Of a stretch of 64,000 nucleotides of DNA, positions 21,264-34,879 are shown piece after piece (position 1 is the first letter of the stretch; each line of letters begins with the position of its first letter). The position numbers were made by a program, and so were the translations under genes. A model generated the notes under the pieces. That model was given only the letters and a program-made list of their open reading frames with translations, was not told the origin of the DNA and ran no database searches. Source of the stretch: Alligator mississippiensis (taxonomy: Eukaryota > Chordata > Crocodylia > Alligatoridae); contig NC_081828.1 of the NCBI RefSeq assembly GCF_030867095.1, forward strand, positions 50,755,434 to 50,819,433, written 5' to 3'.

Positions 21264-24200
21264 AGATGCCACAGCAGAGTGACTTCTGCCCAGTCCTGGG
21301 ATCCTGGTTGCATTCCCCCAATTCACTACTCAGTAAGGCCACAAATAATCTTAAAAGTGCCTGGATGTAAAACAATTTTCCTAATGTAGGGAAATCTCCA
21401 GATATGACAGAGATGGTGTAGTCGATTCTGCATCATCTCATTGTCCCTCCCCACCCCAACCCCAAATGTAGGGAAGTAGAAACAGGGGAAAGTGGTTTGA
21501 CTGGAATGCTACTGCATTCCGGAGATCCATTTGGACCATTGCAGCTGAAGATGTTTTAATTTCCTCCTTTGGATCAAACTGGGATCCAGTAGCTCTAGAA
21601 CTGGGGACTGACACATGCAGAGCCCTCCTTGCATTAGTCCCTGGAGATGCATTGGAAACCACACGTGGCTCATCCTGAATATCTATCCAGGAGTATCTAT
21701 AAACACTCACTGAGCTGCCTTTGGTTCTCTTTTCCTTTTTTCCTTACAATAAAGGAAATGCAATGCATAAGAACTATCCCATGAGCATTCTGAAGTAGAA
21801 AATTATTTCTCAGTATCAATCAATAGAGAAGAAAGGAAGATTTTAAAGAATAACATGGTGGGAAAATGTAATACTGCAAACTGAAATACAGCTCTAGGTA
21901 TATGTTTATACATTTTACATTTGGCAGTTTACCTTTAAGGATCACAAAAATATCTACTTTTATTGAACTAGGAAACTAATTAGATCATTCTGATGACAGA
22001 TTTTCAAGATAGACACACATTTTTCTACACGTATTTTCTAGAAAATAATTATACATATTCGAAGGCAATTTCACCTATTATTCACAGACCTCTGACTTTG
22101 CCTGTCACCTAAGTTTGCCCCACAGTGTCTCTAGAATTAAGCTGGTTGAGAATAAACTGTGGGAATATGAAGAGCAAAAATTGGTGTGTGTGTGTGTGTG
22201 TGTGTGTGTGTCTGTTGCACATGTATGTTATAATATATTCTGTCCACACCAATTATGTGTATTTACTTGTAAATGCTTTTTAAGAGGATCTTTTGGCCAA
22301 TATTTGTGTACATCTAAAACTAAAAGTCTTACATTGGAAATTTGGTAAATAATCAATATATTCATTGTAATTGGTTTTGTTTTTTAAAACTTTTGGATCA
22401 AAGTCAAGCATAAGGACCCTTCTTGCATACAACAATTCTTTAAGTCTGTGTGAATGGTTTAAATGTACTATGGAAAAATGGATTGACAGAATCAATCTAA
22501 ATAGAGCAGAATGCAGCATGCTCAGAGCTGCTAATGGGCCCTGCTCATCCAATGCTTTAGTTATTGGAGAAAACTTTTTAAGGACATTTATGCTTCACTG
22601 AAAGGAATGGTCTGATGAAAATAGTGTTTCAACATGCTCTTTTTGTAATGCTAAATATGAACCAAAACGAATAACTCTTTTACAATATATCAAATCACAA
22701 AGCTTAAGTTACTTTACTGTGATAAAGCTGTTGATAATTATCATTTGAGCTATGCTGCCTCAGTTAATTGCTTTGTGGACTCTCACCGCCCCCCCCCCCC
22801 CCCCTTCTTATTAATGCACAAAGGATTCATGTGCTGAACTCATTCATGTTAATAGCCTAGGTCAACAGTTATGGTTTTTAGATCTTCACTTCCTCTGGCT
22901 CTTCCTGGTATATCTAACAAGGTTCCCCATTTACTGGTATGTAGTCTCAAATTGTCAACTGGGTTCACATATTTCAAAGAGGACCCTGGGGAGATACTTA
23001 CTCATCTTGGATTATAAGCTTTAATGGCCAAACAGCATGCCATCACTTGGGAGCTGTTATCACTCTTTCCTGGAATAGAAGAGAATAGAAAGCCAGATTG
23101 GCTAAGACATGCAAGGTCTGCTCAAGTTACCATTGCTGGATTTTGAGGGTATATCAAATTATTTCTTAACCTCATTTTATTAGCTTCTTCCACTTCAATT
23201 TATTTTTTAACTATAATTTTAAAAAGTTATTAATTCTTTCTCAGGAGACCTATCATCTATTAATTCAAGGACTAGAATGATGTTAGCTGTATGGATCCTA
23301 GACCTTTGTTTGCTAAAAAGGCACTGAATTTTTTGGATAAGGACAATACTACTCTCAAGTTGACAAGAATCTGAATGAGACACTGGGCATATTATTGTTA
23401 TAGTGAATGTGGGAATGTGACTGATGGGACAGAGGGAAATGTGTTTATATGTGTAGAAACTGGCATTAAAATATATACAGAAAAAAAATAGAGAAGTCTG
23501 TATAAGCAGCAGTAGAGCTGCTACCACATATTTTTGTTTAAAAGTCATTTGTGAATGTTCCAAACAGCATTTTCAATATTTTGTGTGTATTCAATGTTTT
23601 CTTATTATATGCTACCCTCTCTTTGAACTTAAATGAGAACTATAATTAATACTTATATCAATACTTATAAACTTTTACTTACAACAGGCCTAAGACTTAA
23701 CTCTGTTAAATATTTTCTGAAAAGTCCTAACAAGACACAACTCTGGACAATATATTCCAATATGTTGCAAAAGAAAAACATTATAAAGTGCCTACTGAAA
23801 CTACTGAGCCTTTACTGTGTATGCTTCTCAGACTTTTAGTTTCTACCTAAAAGAAAATCTGATGCAAATAGTTTGCTGCTATTGTAAATATTATACTAGG
23901 AAATACTTGTGGGATGCCTTTTTCCCCTTAATGTAAACAATCATACCTAATACAACTTTTCACATTAGTGTTATTCTGTGACTTAGTGGGGGAGATCAAA
24001 AAGAGAGGGTAAAGACTTGCATCTTCCAATTGAGGAAGCTGATGTAACACTTTGCTAGCAACTGAGACAGCATCAATCCAGGTATTAAGCTGTAAGACAC
24101 AACAGTTTGTGTGCTATGCTGAGATGTCCCTGCACAGCATGAGTGAGTTGCTAGAAATTGAGCTGTCAACAACCACAAGTACTTGATAAGTGTCATGTCA

Positions 24201-25016
24201 TTTTCCGTTAACTGCTTTCTTTTGATTACAAAAATGCTGTAGCATCAGTAGGCAACAAATGGTGTTTTTAAAGAGCCTGAGGCTAAAAACATTTGTGTGG
24301 AGTTGGTAACTGCATAGATAAGGAATGAGGGACGGGTGGGCCTGTGTTGGGACAAGCTAGAGCCTCTGACCTACTGCTCCAAGGTCCCCCTATGCATAGA
24401 GAAGATTCCCGGGAGAGAACAAGGCTTAACACACTCGTTTTAAGTAGTGATGATCTTCATGCTAACACTGCTTAGTTTTTGAGATCTTCCAGTATCTCTG
24501 CACTGAAAGCTACAGTAGCAAGGTTAAGAAAAAACCCTGTAGCTCACATCTACTCCTTCAATGGAAGGAAGGATGTCAGAGACAAAATCCTCTAAGTCAC
24601 TTCAAATCTCCAGGAAAGACTGTGCTGCCCCACCTGAATCTGACAGATCCTCAGGGATCTGTGGGAAGCAGGAGCCATCTCAATGGGTTCTAACTTCAGC
24701 AACAGTTCTCCCTGCCAAATCCATAGCAGCATGGGCTTTCCCTGAGAGCTGTGATAGAAACTTTGCATAAAAGATAATACAGTCCTTTGCTGACTATTTT
24801 TTCCTGACTAATTTCCATGAGTCTGAAGGCTGGATAATGTGTGCAAATATAGAGCTTGAGCTAACACAATGTGTAGTCTTAAAAAGTATTATCTGAAGAA
24901 TTCTTGGTATTTCTGTCTGTACATTTTTCACAAATATGGCAGAGAGAGGAAGTAAAAACTTTTCTAAGAAATCTCTTGTGATGTTTTATATGTTGTTTTG
25001 GAAAGGTGCTTGCTTT
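21264..25016. other. No gene; one microsatellite and one poly-C run
   Basis: About 3.7 kb of AT-rich sequence. (TG)n lies at 22,184-22,212 and 16 C in a row at 22,789-22,804. Open frames are short and without motifs. Confidence 0.55.
22184..22212. repeat. (TG)n microsatellite
   Basis: An uninterrupted TG dinucleotide run of about 14 units. Confidence 0.95.
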
Positions 25017-25057
25017 ATCGCTTCTCGGCCTCTTGAAGGCTCAGATCAAGTGTATTG
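25017..25057 (+). pseudogene. U2 snRNA 5'-end fragment
   Basis: The sequence opens 'atcgcttctcggcc', identical to the 5' end of U2 snRNA. It continues with a short altered stretch and then 'agatcaagtgta', which is the U2 segment just before the branch-point recognition loop. The match ends there and runs into T-rich sequence, so only about 40 of some 190 bases are present. It is a truncated pseudogene, probably copied by a LINE. Confidence 0.7.
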
Positions 25058-27944
25058 ACTTTTTTATTTTTTCTGTAAGTTTTCTTTTCGTTTCCTGTGG
25101 ATTTCATTGCTTTCGCAAGCAATGTCAGGTTTCATGTTTTTTGCTTAATCTGTGAAACTGCAATTTCAGTAGGTCCCTACCTATAGTAAATGCTTCAGAG
25201 GAATGTAAAGCATGTCCTTATGCAGTGAATAATTGTTCAAAATAAACTAATTCTAGCTAATTATGTTTAATATGTGAAACATCAGGGTTGGTAAGTTGTA
25301 CAGTTGTTATGCCTGTCAGCACACAGGTATTATTATTATTCACACACCTATCTAATCCTTGTTTTTAAATCTTACTAAGCTATTTATCTCAATTGTGAAG
25401 CTATTCATTCTGCTGCATGGAAATATATTTATTTATTTTAAAAAAGCTTTTATTCATTCAAATTTTGCTGTTTTTTCATTTCACCAAGTACTCCTTTTTT
25501 TCCCCTAGTATATGGTAAAGTGAGGAATATTTCAGTTGCTTCCTATGATATGTCACACAATACTTTGTATACATTTATATATTTGAGAAAGCAACTGTCA
25601 TCTTCTGCAAGTTTGTATAGCACCTAACATGACTGGCCTGAAGACAATACCAGATAGCAATAAAATGTTTTAAAAGTAAGTAAATAAGAAGCTATTGTGT
25701 GTATGGAAATGAGGCCAATTTTGTGAGAAAATCTTCTGACAGCACAGTTAGGCTGAAAGGTCTAGTGTCAAGTTTCCATAACAGCTGGGGACAGCTGTTC
25801 AACTTCATAGATGAAGTTGATTTTTCCTTTATATTCTGGAAAGCTTTCAAAGCACTTTTGGCAAGCAAATTTCACTAATATAATGTGCCCATTTCATCCA
25901 TACCTACCATTACATACATTTTACTCTGGGTTTTATCTAGTATAGGAACAAAATTGATATTTATTAACCAGATTTTTCTTTGAGTCTAATCTCTTTCCAT
26001 TGTAGTACATGGGAATTTGCAATTTAAATAATGTGAAATCTGAAGCCTAAATATTCTGAAGTAGACTTAAAAAACTACTGGTCTGCTCCCCAGATTATAC
26101 AAAATGATGTTCTTCAAAGGTCTTTGGATAAGTGAATAAATGGATAACCTTTGGATAAGTTAATCTTAAAATACTTCAGGTAAAATTACACATTTTCTTG
26201 CATAAATAACTTTTAAGCCAAAATATATTGGTTTTATTTAAATCTGAACTAGCAGGATGTTTGTATCCTGTATACCAAAGCCACTTGATAATATGAGTCA
26301 GGAGCTTTCAGTGGAGCTATACCAGTTTATACCAACACAGATTTTGGCCTTATATTTTCAGAGGAAAGTTATTAAGTATGGATAATAAACAAGACTTGTT
26401 TTGCACCATTCTTCCTGAAATACTCCAGTGTCTTGCAAACAATGGGGAAATCCTGCTTGCCTTACTCAAGGAAACAGAAACAGGATAAGCAAAACCAGGA
26501 AACACTGGCACTGAGACTGCTTATCTTCTAAGGGACTTAAGGGTAAAGTGGCATAAGAGAATGGAATACTGAATTTTATCTGAACATGAGAGAGGAATCT
26601 AAAATTGACCAATTTGGCAGAAACTCAGTTTCCTCTTCCCTAAAGCCTACCGAAAAATAGAGGAGAGTTAAAATCTTAATATTGTAGTGCTTCTGGTACT
26701 ATTGTTATTGCTTTGTACCTCTTTATTTACTATTTCTCTCTCTGCGTTTACAAGTAATAATCCTTAGCACTTTTGCAATATTTTCTATCCAGAGATTTCA
26801 AAACACTTAATAAATATTAAGAGCTGATTGTGGCTCACCCTTCTATAACTATACAGTGGTAGAGAACAAATAAAGAATTTCCCTGCTTATTTGGCCCATG
26901 TACAGATCAGAGAAAACTGCACAGATAGCACAGGGATGACTTCTGCTTTGCTCTCCTAGGAACTATTCATATATGAAAGGGTGGGGAGCAAGCAGTCATG
27001 ACTCTATTCTCCCCATCCCCATTCACACTTTTGACTACACTGGCTAGGTACAGACATTCATGGGGGTTGAGATCACATTTAAAATGGCCACTAGATTTGA
27101 TGTAGTTCACCCAGGTGCAGCCCTTACACTTACATCCCTAGTTAGGTGGATCTAAGTGTGCGCAGTACAGAAGTTCAGGAAGGTTACATCAGTTTAAAAA
27201 TGGCTGACCCAGTCTAAGTTATCTGTATCTCAGAGGTAATCTAGCTTAGATCAGGGCTGGCAAGACCGATCTGACTGAACTTCCTTATAATTTCCAGTGC
27301 AGCCACAGGGCTGTGCTTTTCCTACCTCCCTCTGGCCCCATCCCTACACAGACAACCCCTCCCATGGACCAACCACCCCCTCTCTGAGCCTGCCAAACCC
27401 TGCATCCTGCAAGCTCCCGGTGCCAGTTTTATCTGCATTTGCCAGTGTAGGGAGCTGAGGAAGTAAACTGGGAGGGGAGGAGGGGCAAGCAGGGTGGGGT
27501 GGGTTGCCTTAAGCAGGGGGGTGGGGGGGGTGTTCATCTGGTAGTGGGGAGGGTTATGGGGCTAAAAATAGCTCCTGGTCCCAGGGGAGGGAGAGAGACT
27601 TTCCATCCTGTCAAATCCCCATGCAGTCTCGCCAGCCCCTGTGATCTGCCCACTCCTCCTCCCACCCCAACTTCCTTCAATCAGGCTCCTGGGACTGGTG
27701 AATGCTGGTAAAACTGGCCCCGGGAGTGGTTTACAGGATTGGGGGCAATTTGATGGTATGGGGGGAGTTGGGGAGTTCAGGGGGGTTGGTTGGATTGGAG
27801 AGCCTCTCCAATCCCCTCAACCGCCCTGGATCCCCCAAGTCCCACTGTGTACCCCATTAGCACCCCATATCCCACCAAACTCTCCTGGACATTAGCAAAC
27901 CCCCATAGACTAGGCTAGGCCCCCTGATCCCTCCTGATGTGGGG
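25058..27944. other. No gene; GC-rich stretch from 27,290
   Basis: 25,058-27,040 is AT-rich and featureless. 27,045-27,285 contains phrases similar to the inverted-repeat element at 59,514 ('acagaagttcag', 'cagtttaaaaatgg') and may be a diverged copy. 27,290-27,944 is C/G-rich with no motif, and leads into the CR1 copy. Confidence 0.4.
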
Positions 27945-29545
27945 AAAAAGGGGGAAAGGGGCCAAGAGGCTTCCTCGGCTGACCAGAGAAATCCAGAGCA
28001 GCCTACGGGCAAAAAGGGGGGCATATAAAAAGTGGAAACGGGGAGAGATTACTAAAGAGGAGTATACCTCCTCTGCTCATGCTTGTAGGAAGGCAGTTAG
28101 AGAGGCCAAAGCTACGATGGAGCTAAGGATGGCATCCCAAGTTAAGGATAACAAAAAATTGTTTTTTTAGATATATAGGGAGTAAAAGGAAGGCCCAGGG
28201 TGGAATAGGACCTCTACTAAATGGGCATAAGCAATTGGTGACAGATAGGGGGGACAAGGCTGAACTCCTCAATGAGTTCTTTGCCTCAGTGTTCCTAAGC
28301 GAGGGGCAAGACAAGTCTCTCACTGGGGTTGTAGAGAGGCAGCAGCAGGGTGCCAGACTACCAAGCGTAGACCCTGAGATGATGCAGAAGCACTTGGAGG
28401 AACTGGATGCGTTTAAGTTGGCAGGCCCGGATGAGCTCCATCCGAGGGTACTGAAGGCACTGGCCGACATCATTGCCCAGCCACTGGCGGGAATATTCGA
28501 ACGCTCGTGGCGCACGGGCCAGGTCCTGGAGGACTGGAAAAGGGCCAATGTGGTCCCCATTTTCAAGAAGGGGAGGAAGGAAGACCCGGGCAACTATAGG
28601 CCAGTCAGTCTCACCTCCATCCTTGGCAAAGTCTTTGAAAAAATTATCAAGGCTCACATTTGCGAGAGCCTGGCAGGAAAAATTATGCTGAGGGGAAACC
28701 AGCATGGGTTCGTAGCAGGTAGATCATGCCTGATTAATCTAGTCTCTTTTTATGACCAGGTTACAAAACACCTGGACGCAGGAGTAGGGGTTGATGTCGT
28801 TTACTTAGACTTCAGGAAGGCCTTCAATACGGTATCCCACCCCATACTGGTGAACAAGTTAAGAGGCTGTGACTTGGATGACTACACAGTCCGGTGGGTG
28901 GCGAATTGGCTAGAGGGTCGTACCCAGAAAGTCGTAGTGGATGGGTCGGTATCAACCTGGAAGGGTGTGGGCAGTGGGGTCCTGCAGGGCTCGGTCCTTG
29001 GACCGATACTCTTCAATGTCTTCATCAGCGACTTGGACGAGGGAGTGAAGTGTACTCTGTCCAAGTTTGTGGATGACACAAAACTGTGGGGGGAAGTGAA
29101 CATGCCGGAGGGCAGGGAACAGCTACAAGCAGACCTGGACAGGTTGGACATATGAACACAAAACAACAGAATGCAGTTCAACAAGGAGAAATGCAAAGTG
29201 CTGCACCTAGGGAGGAAAAATGTCCAGCATACCTACTGCCTAGGAAATGACCTGCTTGGTGGCATGGAAGCGGAAAGGGATCTTGGAGTCCTAGTGGACT
29301 CCAAGATGAACATGAGTCGTCAGTGTGACGAAGCCATCAGAAAAGCTAATGGCACTTTATTGTGCATCAGCAGATGCATGACAAACAGAACCAAGGAGGT
29401 GATACTTCCCCTCTATCGGGTGCTGGTCAGACCGCAGTTGGAATACTGCATGCAATTTTGGGCGCCACACTTCAAGAGGGATGTGGACCACCTGGAGAGG
29501 GTCCAGAGAAGGGCCACTCGTATGGTTAAGGGCTTGCAGGCCAAG
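27945..29545 (+). pseudogene. CR1 LINE, best-preserved copy in the window, truncated at both ends
   Basis: Three segments are readable: 27,937-28,170 (TREIQSSLRAKRGAYKKWKR), 28,235-29,155 (306 aa) and 29,171-29,569. The long segment has [43 protein letters not shown], motif [11 protein letters not shown], motif [17 protein letters not shown] and motif C FVDD ([11 protein letters not shown]). A frameshift sits near 28,168 in an A/T-run. The second and third segments are in the same frame and separated by a single TGA at 29,153-29,155 where related copies have a tryptophan-like position. The 3' end is missing after GLQAKP near 29,545, and the endonuclease half is missing. Confidence 0.92.
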
Positions 29546-30854
29546 CCCTGGACCCTGCTTGCCCCCTGACCCCTCCAAGCCTCCCTGCTAGCTCCCTCAT
29601 CCCAATTTACCTTAGTTTTAGGCATTCAGATGACTAAAGTAGAAATGCAAAACAAGAATAAATTAAATTATGTACATCAAGGTTTGCTGATTTAAAGTAT
29701 GATTCAAATTATGGGTATGAATTATTTTATTTAATGTGTCCTGTATCTCTCAAATGATCTCAAGCAGTTTAAGTCAAATAAAGGTTACCAATATCTACCT
29801 TGGTCACAATGAGGCAAAAAGAGGATAATTTTTATCTATCTTTTATGTTGGAATCCACCAAGAAGTGTTGAAACTCCACATGGTGTCTCAGAACACTCAA
29901 GTTTGCATTTATATTCCCCTTATAACTAAAAGAAGTGGAATGGCTCAAATAGCTACATATGTAGACATCATAAATTATTCCTTCCAAAGTGAGTTGTAAT
30001 TTATGCTTATTATATAGTCTCCAGATTTTCTTTCTCCATTTTTTTGCACATAGCATGCAATAAATAAGTTCATGGCAAGCTCCTGTCTTCATTGAAAACA
30101 CACCTCCTTTAAGAAAATCACCACCATAAATATAAAAGACACAGATCTGATGTTCTGTCAGATAAAAACATTCTGGCAGATCAATACTTGAGTCAAGGAG
30201 GCTGCTAACAATCCCAAATAAACACACTCTGGGTGTGTACAAAAGTTCAGGCAGCCTGTTGGGGAGGCGCTCTAACTCACGGTGTTTAACACATGGCACC
30301 CAGCACTTTAATTATTGTACATAGCTTCTCCCAAAACCCCAGTAGGGGTATCTGGGCCAGGCCTGTGAGGCTGTTGGGGCTCTGTTTCCTCCCCACCCAA
30401 CCTCCCCCCGCCCCAGCTTTGGGCATGGCAGCCTCTTCTGCTGTCAAGACACTCATGCAGGATGTGAAGGGGGAGGGGAGAGGGAGCTCCCCTGCCTTGC
30501 AGGCCCAGCCTGGATCCCCGCAACACCCTAGCAGAGGTAGCTAGGTGGGGCATGTGTGATGGGGTGAGGGGCTTCCTACCCCCATCCTCCCCAGCTGCAC
30601 AGGGGAAAGAGAAATTTTCTGCCTCTTCTCTGTGACTGCCCCAGAGACAGGGCTGAGCTGGTGCTTTGCTCACCAGTGTGAGAGCCAGTCCAGCCTGCAA
30701 AGCTGCCAGGGATGCCAGTGGAATCACCCAAAATTAACCCTCATGGGGAACATGTACACAGGTTTCCTAAGGTCCTCTGCATTAGAGCACCACTGTCTGA
30801 TACTACATCAGATTAGGGTTAAATTTTTGCATGACTGACTGTAATAGAGAACCC
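29546..30854. other. No recognisable gene
   Basis: AT-rich to about 30,300, then a GC-rich segment to about 30,720 with compositional open frames on both strands. No termini or motifs were seen. Confidence 0.45.
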
Positions 30855-31669
30855 TAGCCCTGTTACTAGGAGGTAGCGCTGCCCCTTTAAGACCAGAGTC
30901 TATAGGAACAGCAAGTACCGGGAGGGTAGGGGTTAAAATCCGAACCACCCAGGCCAGTCAGCTGACAGGAAGGAGATAGGGCTCTGGGCACATATAAACC
31001 CCAGGGCCGGCTGGCAGGAGAGTTCTTTGGCAAGCTGTCAGGGAAAGGGAGCTCCTGCACAGCAGAAGTACCCAGGAATGCTGTGGCCACTGGCCAGACT
31101 GTTGATATGGCTAATGAGGCTCCAAGAGTCTACAAGGTAGCCAGAGCTGGGAGTTACTCAATTCAACAAGCAGTTTGGGGTTTTTAAGAGCCAGTGTGTG
31201 GCTTGCAGGACTTGTATTATGTTATAACCCAAGGGCTCATATTTATGTTGTTATTTTACCAGGCTGAGGCTATTGGGGAAAAGGAGGCCTTATTGTGCAG
31301 AGCCCCAGTACCAGGGGCCACAGTGACAGGGGGCTGAGCAGACCCCAGTGCCAGGGGGTGCAGTACCAGGGGGTAAGCAGACCCCAGCACCAGGGCGTGC
31401 AGCGCCATGGGGCGCAGCAACAGGGAGTGAGCAGACCAAGTGCCATAGGATGCAGGTCAACATCTATATAGCATCTGCAAAGCACGCAGGGGAGGTTTGG
31501 AGTGGTGGGTAGCGACCTCTAGTATCAGGGTAGTAAATGGGCAGCCTCCCACCTGAATAACATCATAATGATTGTTCCATCAAGGCATGGCAGGTGACAA
31601 AGGTGGGTGGGTAGCTCAGAAACAGAGGGTCAAGCCAACGTTAGACAGGCCTGGAGATGGACCCGTCAT
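30855..31669 (+). mobile_element. LTR-like element with internal minisatellite (copy 1, diverged)
   Basis: It is homologous to the element at 44,611-46,149. It has a promoter-like 'cacatataaaccccagggcc' at about 30,989, and the same following 'ggctggcag' and 'gggagctcctg' motifs. Later comes a shared 'accaggctgaggctattgg' block (31,258) leading into tandem units at 31,275-31,445. The ends read TGTTAC and GTCATA, diverged from the TGTCAC and GTGACA ends of the other copy, and no target duplication is visible. It holds no protein-coding sequence I can recognise. Confidence 0.55.
31275..31445 (+). repeat. Minisatellite, about 50-bp units
   Basis: Three to four units built on 'gagcagaccccagtgccagg' wording. 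It is equivalent in position to the minisatellite of the element at 44,611. Confidence 0.65.
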
Positions 31670-34663
31670 ACCGACCAATTGAAAAGTGCTCTGCAACTGT
31701 GAATGTTTGTTGTGTTACAGGTATATAGCGTTTTAGGGGGCATCATTGTACAAAAAATATAACTTCTGCACACACGTATAGAGAAGAGATATGCATACTG
31801 CACCTCTTACTACAGGGATGTAGTAGACTGAGTAACCTATAGTGCAGCTGAGGAACCCTGGGAAGTCTTCTACCTTTGACAGCAGAATGACACTTTGCAC
31901 TCCTACTGAAAAGTTATAAATGTGTAAATGTAGTTAACTTAATTCAATCCTTATTAATGAAACTGCTTACTGGTAATAACCCTACAGTAAATATACTCTT
32001 GAGATTTAAAACTAAGCCTGTCACCTGGATCTTTACTTTTGACTGATAAGAATTCTTATCATAGGAACAATGTATGTTTGTGCTTTTTATCCCCTAAAAT
32101 GTAACATTTTCATGTATTAGTCAATTTGGGTAATAAACTGAAATAAGACGTATTTTTCTAAATAGTTGGTTAATCACTACTTGAGTTGAAAAGAGTGTGT
32201 AGAAGCAGATGGCAAAAAAACAGGATTCAAGTAAGGGACAGATGCCTTCGTATTAGGGGGCTACAAACTAAATCTCATGAATTCCTGTTGTAGACATGAT
32301 CATTGTTCTGTTTGCTTAAGAAGTGAAAGATGACTAATTACAACAATTATCAATTGCTGTTTGACATCTTTTTGGATAGTCATTAAATACTGTTACAAAT
32401 AATTATATTAATCCTTTTTCCATAGGTTGAGTAGTTTGAGGGATGCCAGTATTGGCATTCTTTATGGAATTAATGCATTAGTGGATATTTAATTTAAAAT
32501 GGGTATGGATGTGCTTCTGATTAAACAGTCTGTGAGTCCTGTTCATTACAACTACTTAAATGCATATGGATCCTGGGAAAACAGAAGGCCAGGACAATCC
32601 ATACCGAAGTTCTGCGCCTCCAAATCAGTTCTGCATCCCCCTTCCCCACTTCCTGGCAACATTTAAAGGGATTTTTTCAATGTAGAGAAGTGTACAGTGG
32701 AATGACAACACAGTCAGGAGCTGTTTTATCTTTCAGGGCAAATTCTATAATACCATGACAGGAAATTGGGGAATCATACATGTTCCACAGAGCCTCGTGC
32801 ACAGTTTTCCCTAGGTGTCTTGGAAAAAGCTGTGCATGGCTTAGGAAATATGCTGTAGAGGTGTTTAATTGGCGACCCTTCAAAATATAGAGAAGACTGA
32901 ATTGAGAAACAGCTTTAATATTTCCTTTAAATTTTTTGTCATATTGTTCTAGCTAATCCCTACAAATACAAGAGCTAAGAACTATATGAGCATGTAGCTT
33001 AAAGGGTGTGTTCACATTAATCAAATGTATGTGTAAATGTTAGCCTATTAGTAAAGCAGACTATTTCAGAAGCGCTGTCAGGCACACTCCTATTTACATT
33101 ATGTATTTCCAGATATTATATGATGATTGTAACTGGGAAACCTGGAAAAAGCACAATGCATATAGTATATTTGTATTAATTTATAAATGACTGGTAACTA
33201 CTGCATTGTGTGAACCTTAGCAGATATTGTTCACAAATGGGATATTTGTTACAATTAATTGAATATTTTACTGAATGACTGAAAATTGTATTGCTATGAT
33301 TAAAGAAAGAAGTTCATAACTATTGGTAGAGACTGAAAAACACTTTATCTGTACTATGTGTTGAACATAAACATGCTCAAAGACAAGATAAGGATGGTGA
33401 TTTTTATAATTTATATTTTTCTCTAGCTTTGGTTCAAAGTTTGATTATGACAAAAGCAAGGACCTCCATGAAAATCATATGCTGCAGAAGTAGGAACATT
33501 TAAGAAAAAAATTCAATGACTATCCATTTTATTTGAAGTCACAAATAGCCATCTCCATCCAATTGGGTATATACAATGCAACAAAATCTTTCAGACATGA
33601 TCATGTACAATTTCATAACACCACAATATATTATATAGTTTTTGTCTTGATGAATTGAAAAATACTGTAGATAATATTTCACTAGTATACAGCACCTTTC
33701 CTCAGAAAGTACTACATGCACTAAATACACAGAACTTTGTGGAATAGCACATTTCTCAGGAGTAAAGAATAGCATTTATGACCTACAAATGTAATATACT
33801 ATTACACCATATTCTAGTTTCTTGGGAAACAGTATATCAGGTCAGTTGTTTTAGTGGAACAACCCTCAGAAACAAATAATTTTGTCTAATGAAAATGTAT
33901 GAATTTCTTAATTGGGATAACAGCATAAATTTGCCTGGTGCAAAGTAACTTAATCATAAGTAACTAGGTGTAAAATAAGTGACAAATACTCAGATATGAT
34001 CTTTTAGATTACAAGTTGCGCCAAAAAGATTAAGGAGTACCCTTTTACTTTAGTATTCAGAGGACTTTGGCAACAACTATCTGGATTTAATGTACTCTGA
34101 TCAAGACTTTAACTTAAACCCCATGTCCATATGTATTATAGTAAGGGTTTTCACTATCACATAATTTTCTCATATTTTTCTTACAATTTACATACGCACT
34201 TGTAACGACTTGTAATATGGTGTGTACAAAATGAGCAGATCCCATTAAAATTCTTATTTGAAAGCAGACAGTTTAACATATTCATGCTACATTTATGTTG
34301 ATGATGACATATAGCATTACTGACTAGCTGTGAAAATCTATGATCATTTGTAGAAATTGAGAATGATGTTAAGCCTTCTATTTCTATTTGACCATATTCA
34401 CATAGAAATATATTGATACTTTTTACATCCAGAAGATAAAAGAATTAGAATAAAATTAGAATTCCATACAGAAATTCTAATTCATTAAACAACATTAAAA
34501 TATATTTTAAAATATATCCATGAGTTGCAAAAAAATAAATATTTATTATTCATGGAGATAATTTGAGGACAAATTAGAAGAAAAAATGCAAATATACTTC
34601 TCCACAAGAGACAAAGAGAAATATGCATCATTAATATAACTTAATACATCTATATCTAAAAAC
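31670..34663. other. No recognisable feature
   Basis: About 3 kb of AT-rich sequence with no gene-like frame and no repeat termini. Confidence 0.55.
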
Positions 34664-34671
34664 TGTGTGTG

Positions 34672-34718
<47 letters not shown>
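34664..34718. repeat. (TG)n microsatellite, the longest in the window
   Basis: A TG run of about 55 bases, with a TATA interruption near its left end. Confidence 0.95.
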
Positions 34719-34721
<3 letters not shown>

Positions 34722-34756
34722 CTTTCGTCCTTCATGGGCAAAGATGACCACATCCA

Positions 34757-34850
34757 GTGGGAGAAGGGGAGGGAAGAAGAAAGAAAAGTGGAGAAGGAGA
34801 AAAGAGAAAAGGAGAAAGAAGGAAAAGGAGAAGAAAGGGAAGAGAACGAA
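34757..34850 (+). repeat. Polypurine tract
   Basis: About 90 bases made almost only of A and G, with 'ggagaa' and 'gaaaag' themes, a few dozen bases after the (TG)n run. Such tracts can form triplex DNA. Open frames across it are rich in Lys and Glu purely from composition. Confidence 0.85.
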
Positions 34851-34879
34851 GGTGGGTGGGGTTGGAGGCTAGGTCACGT

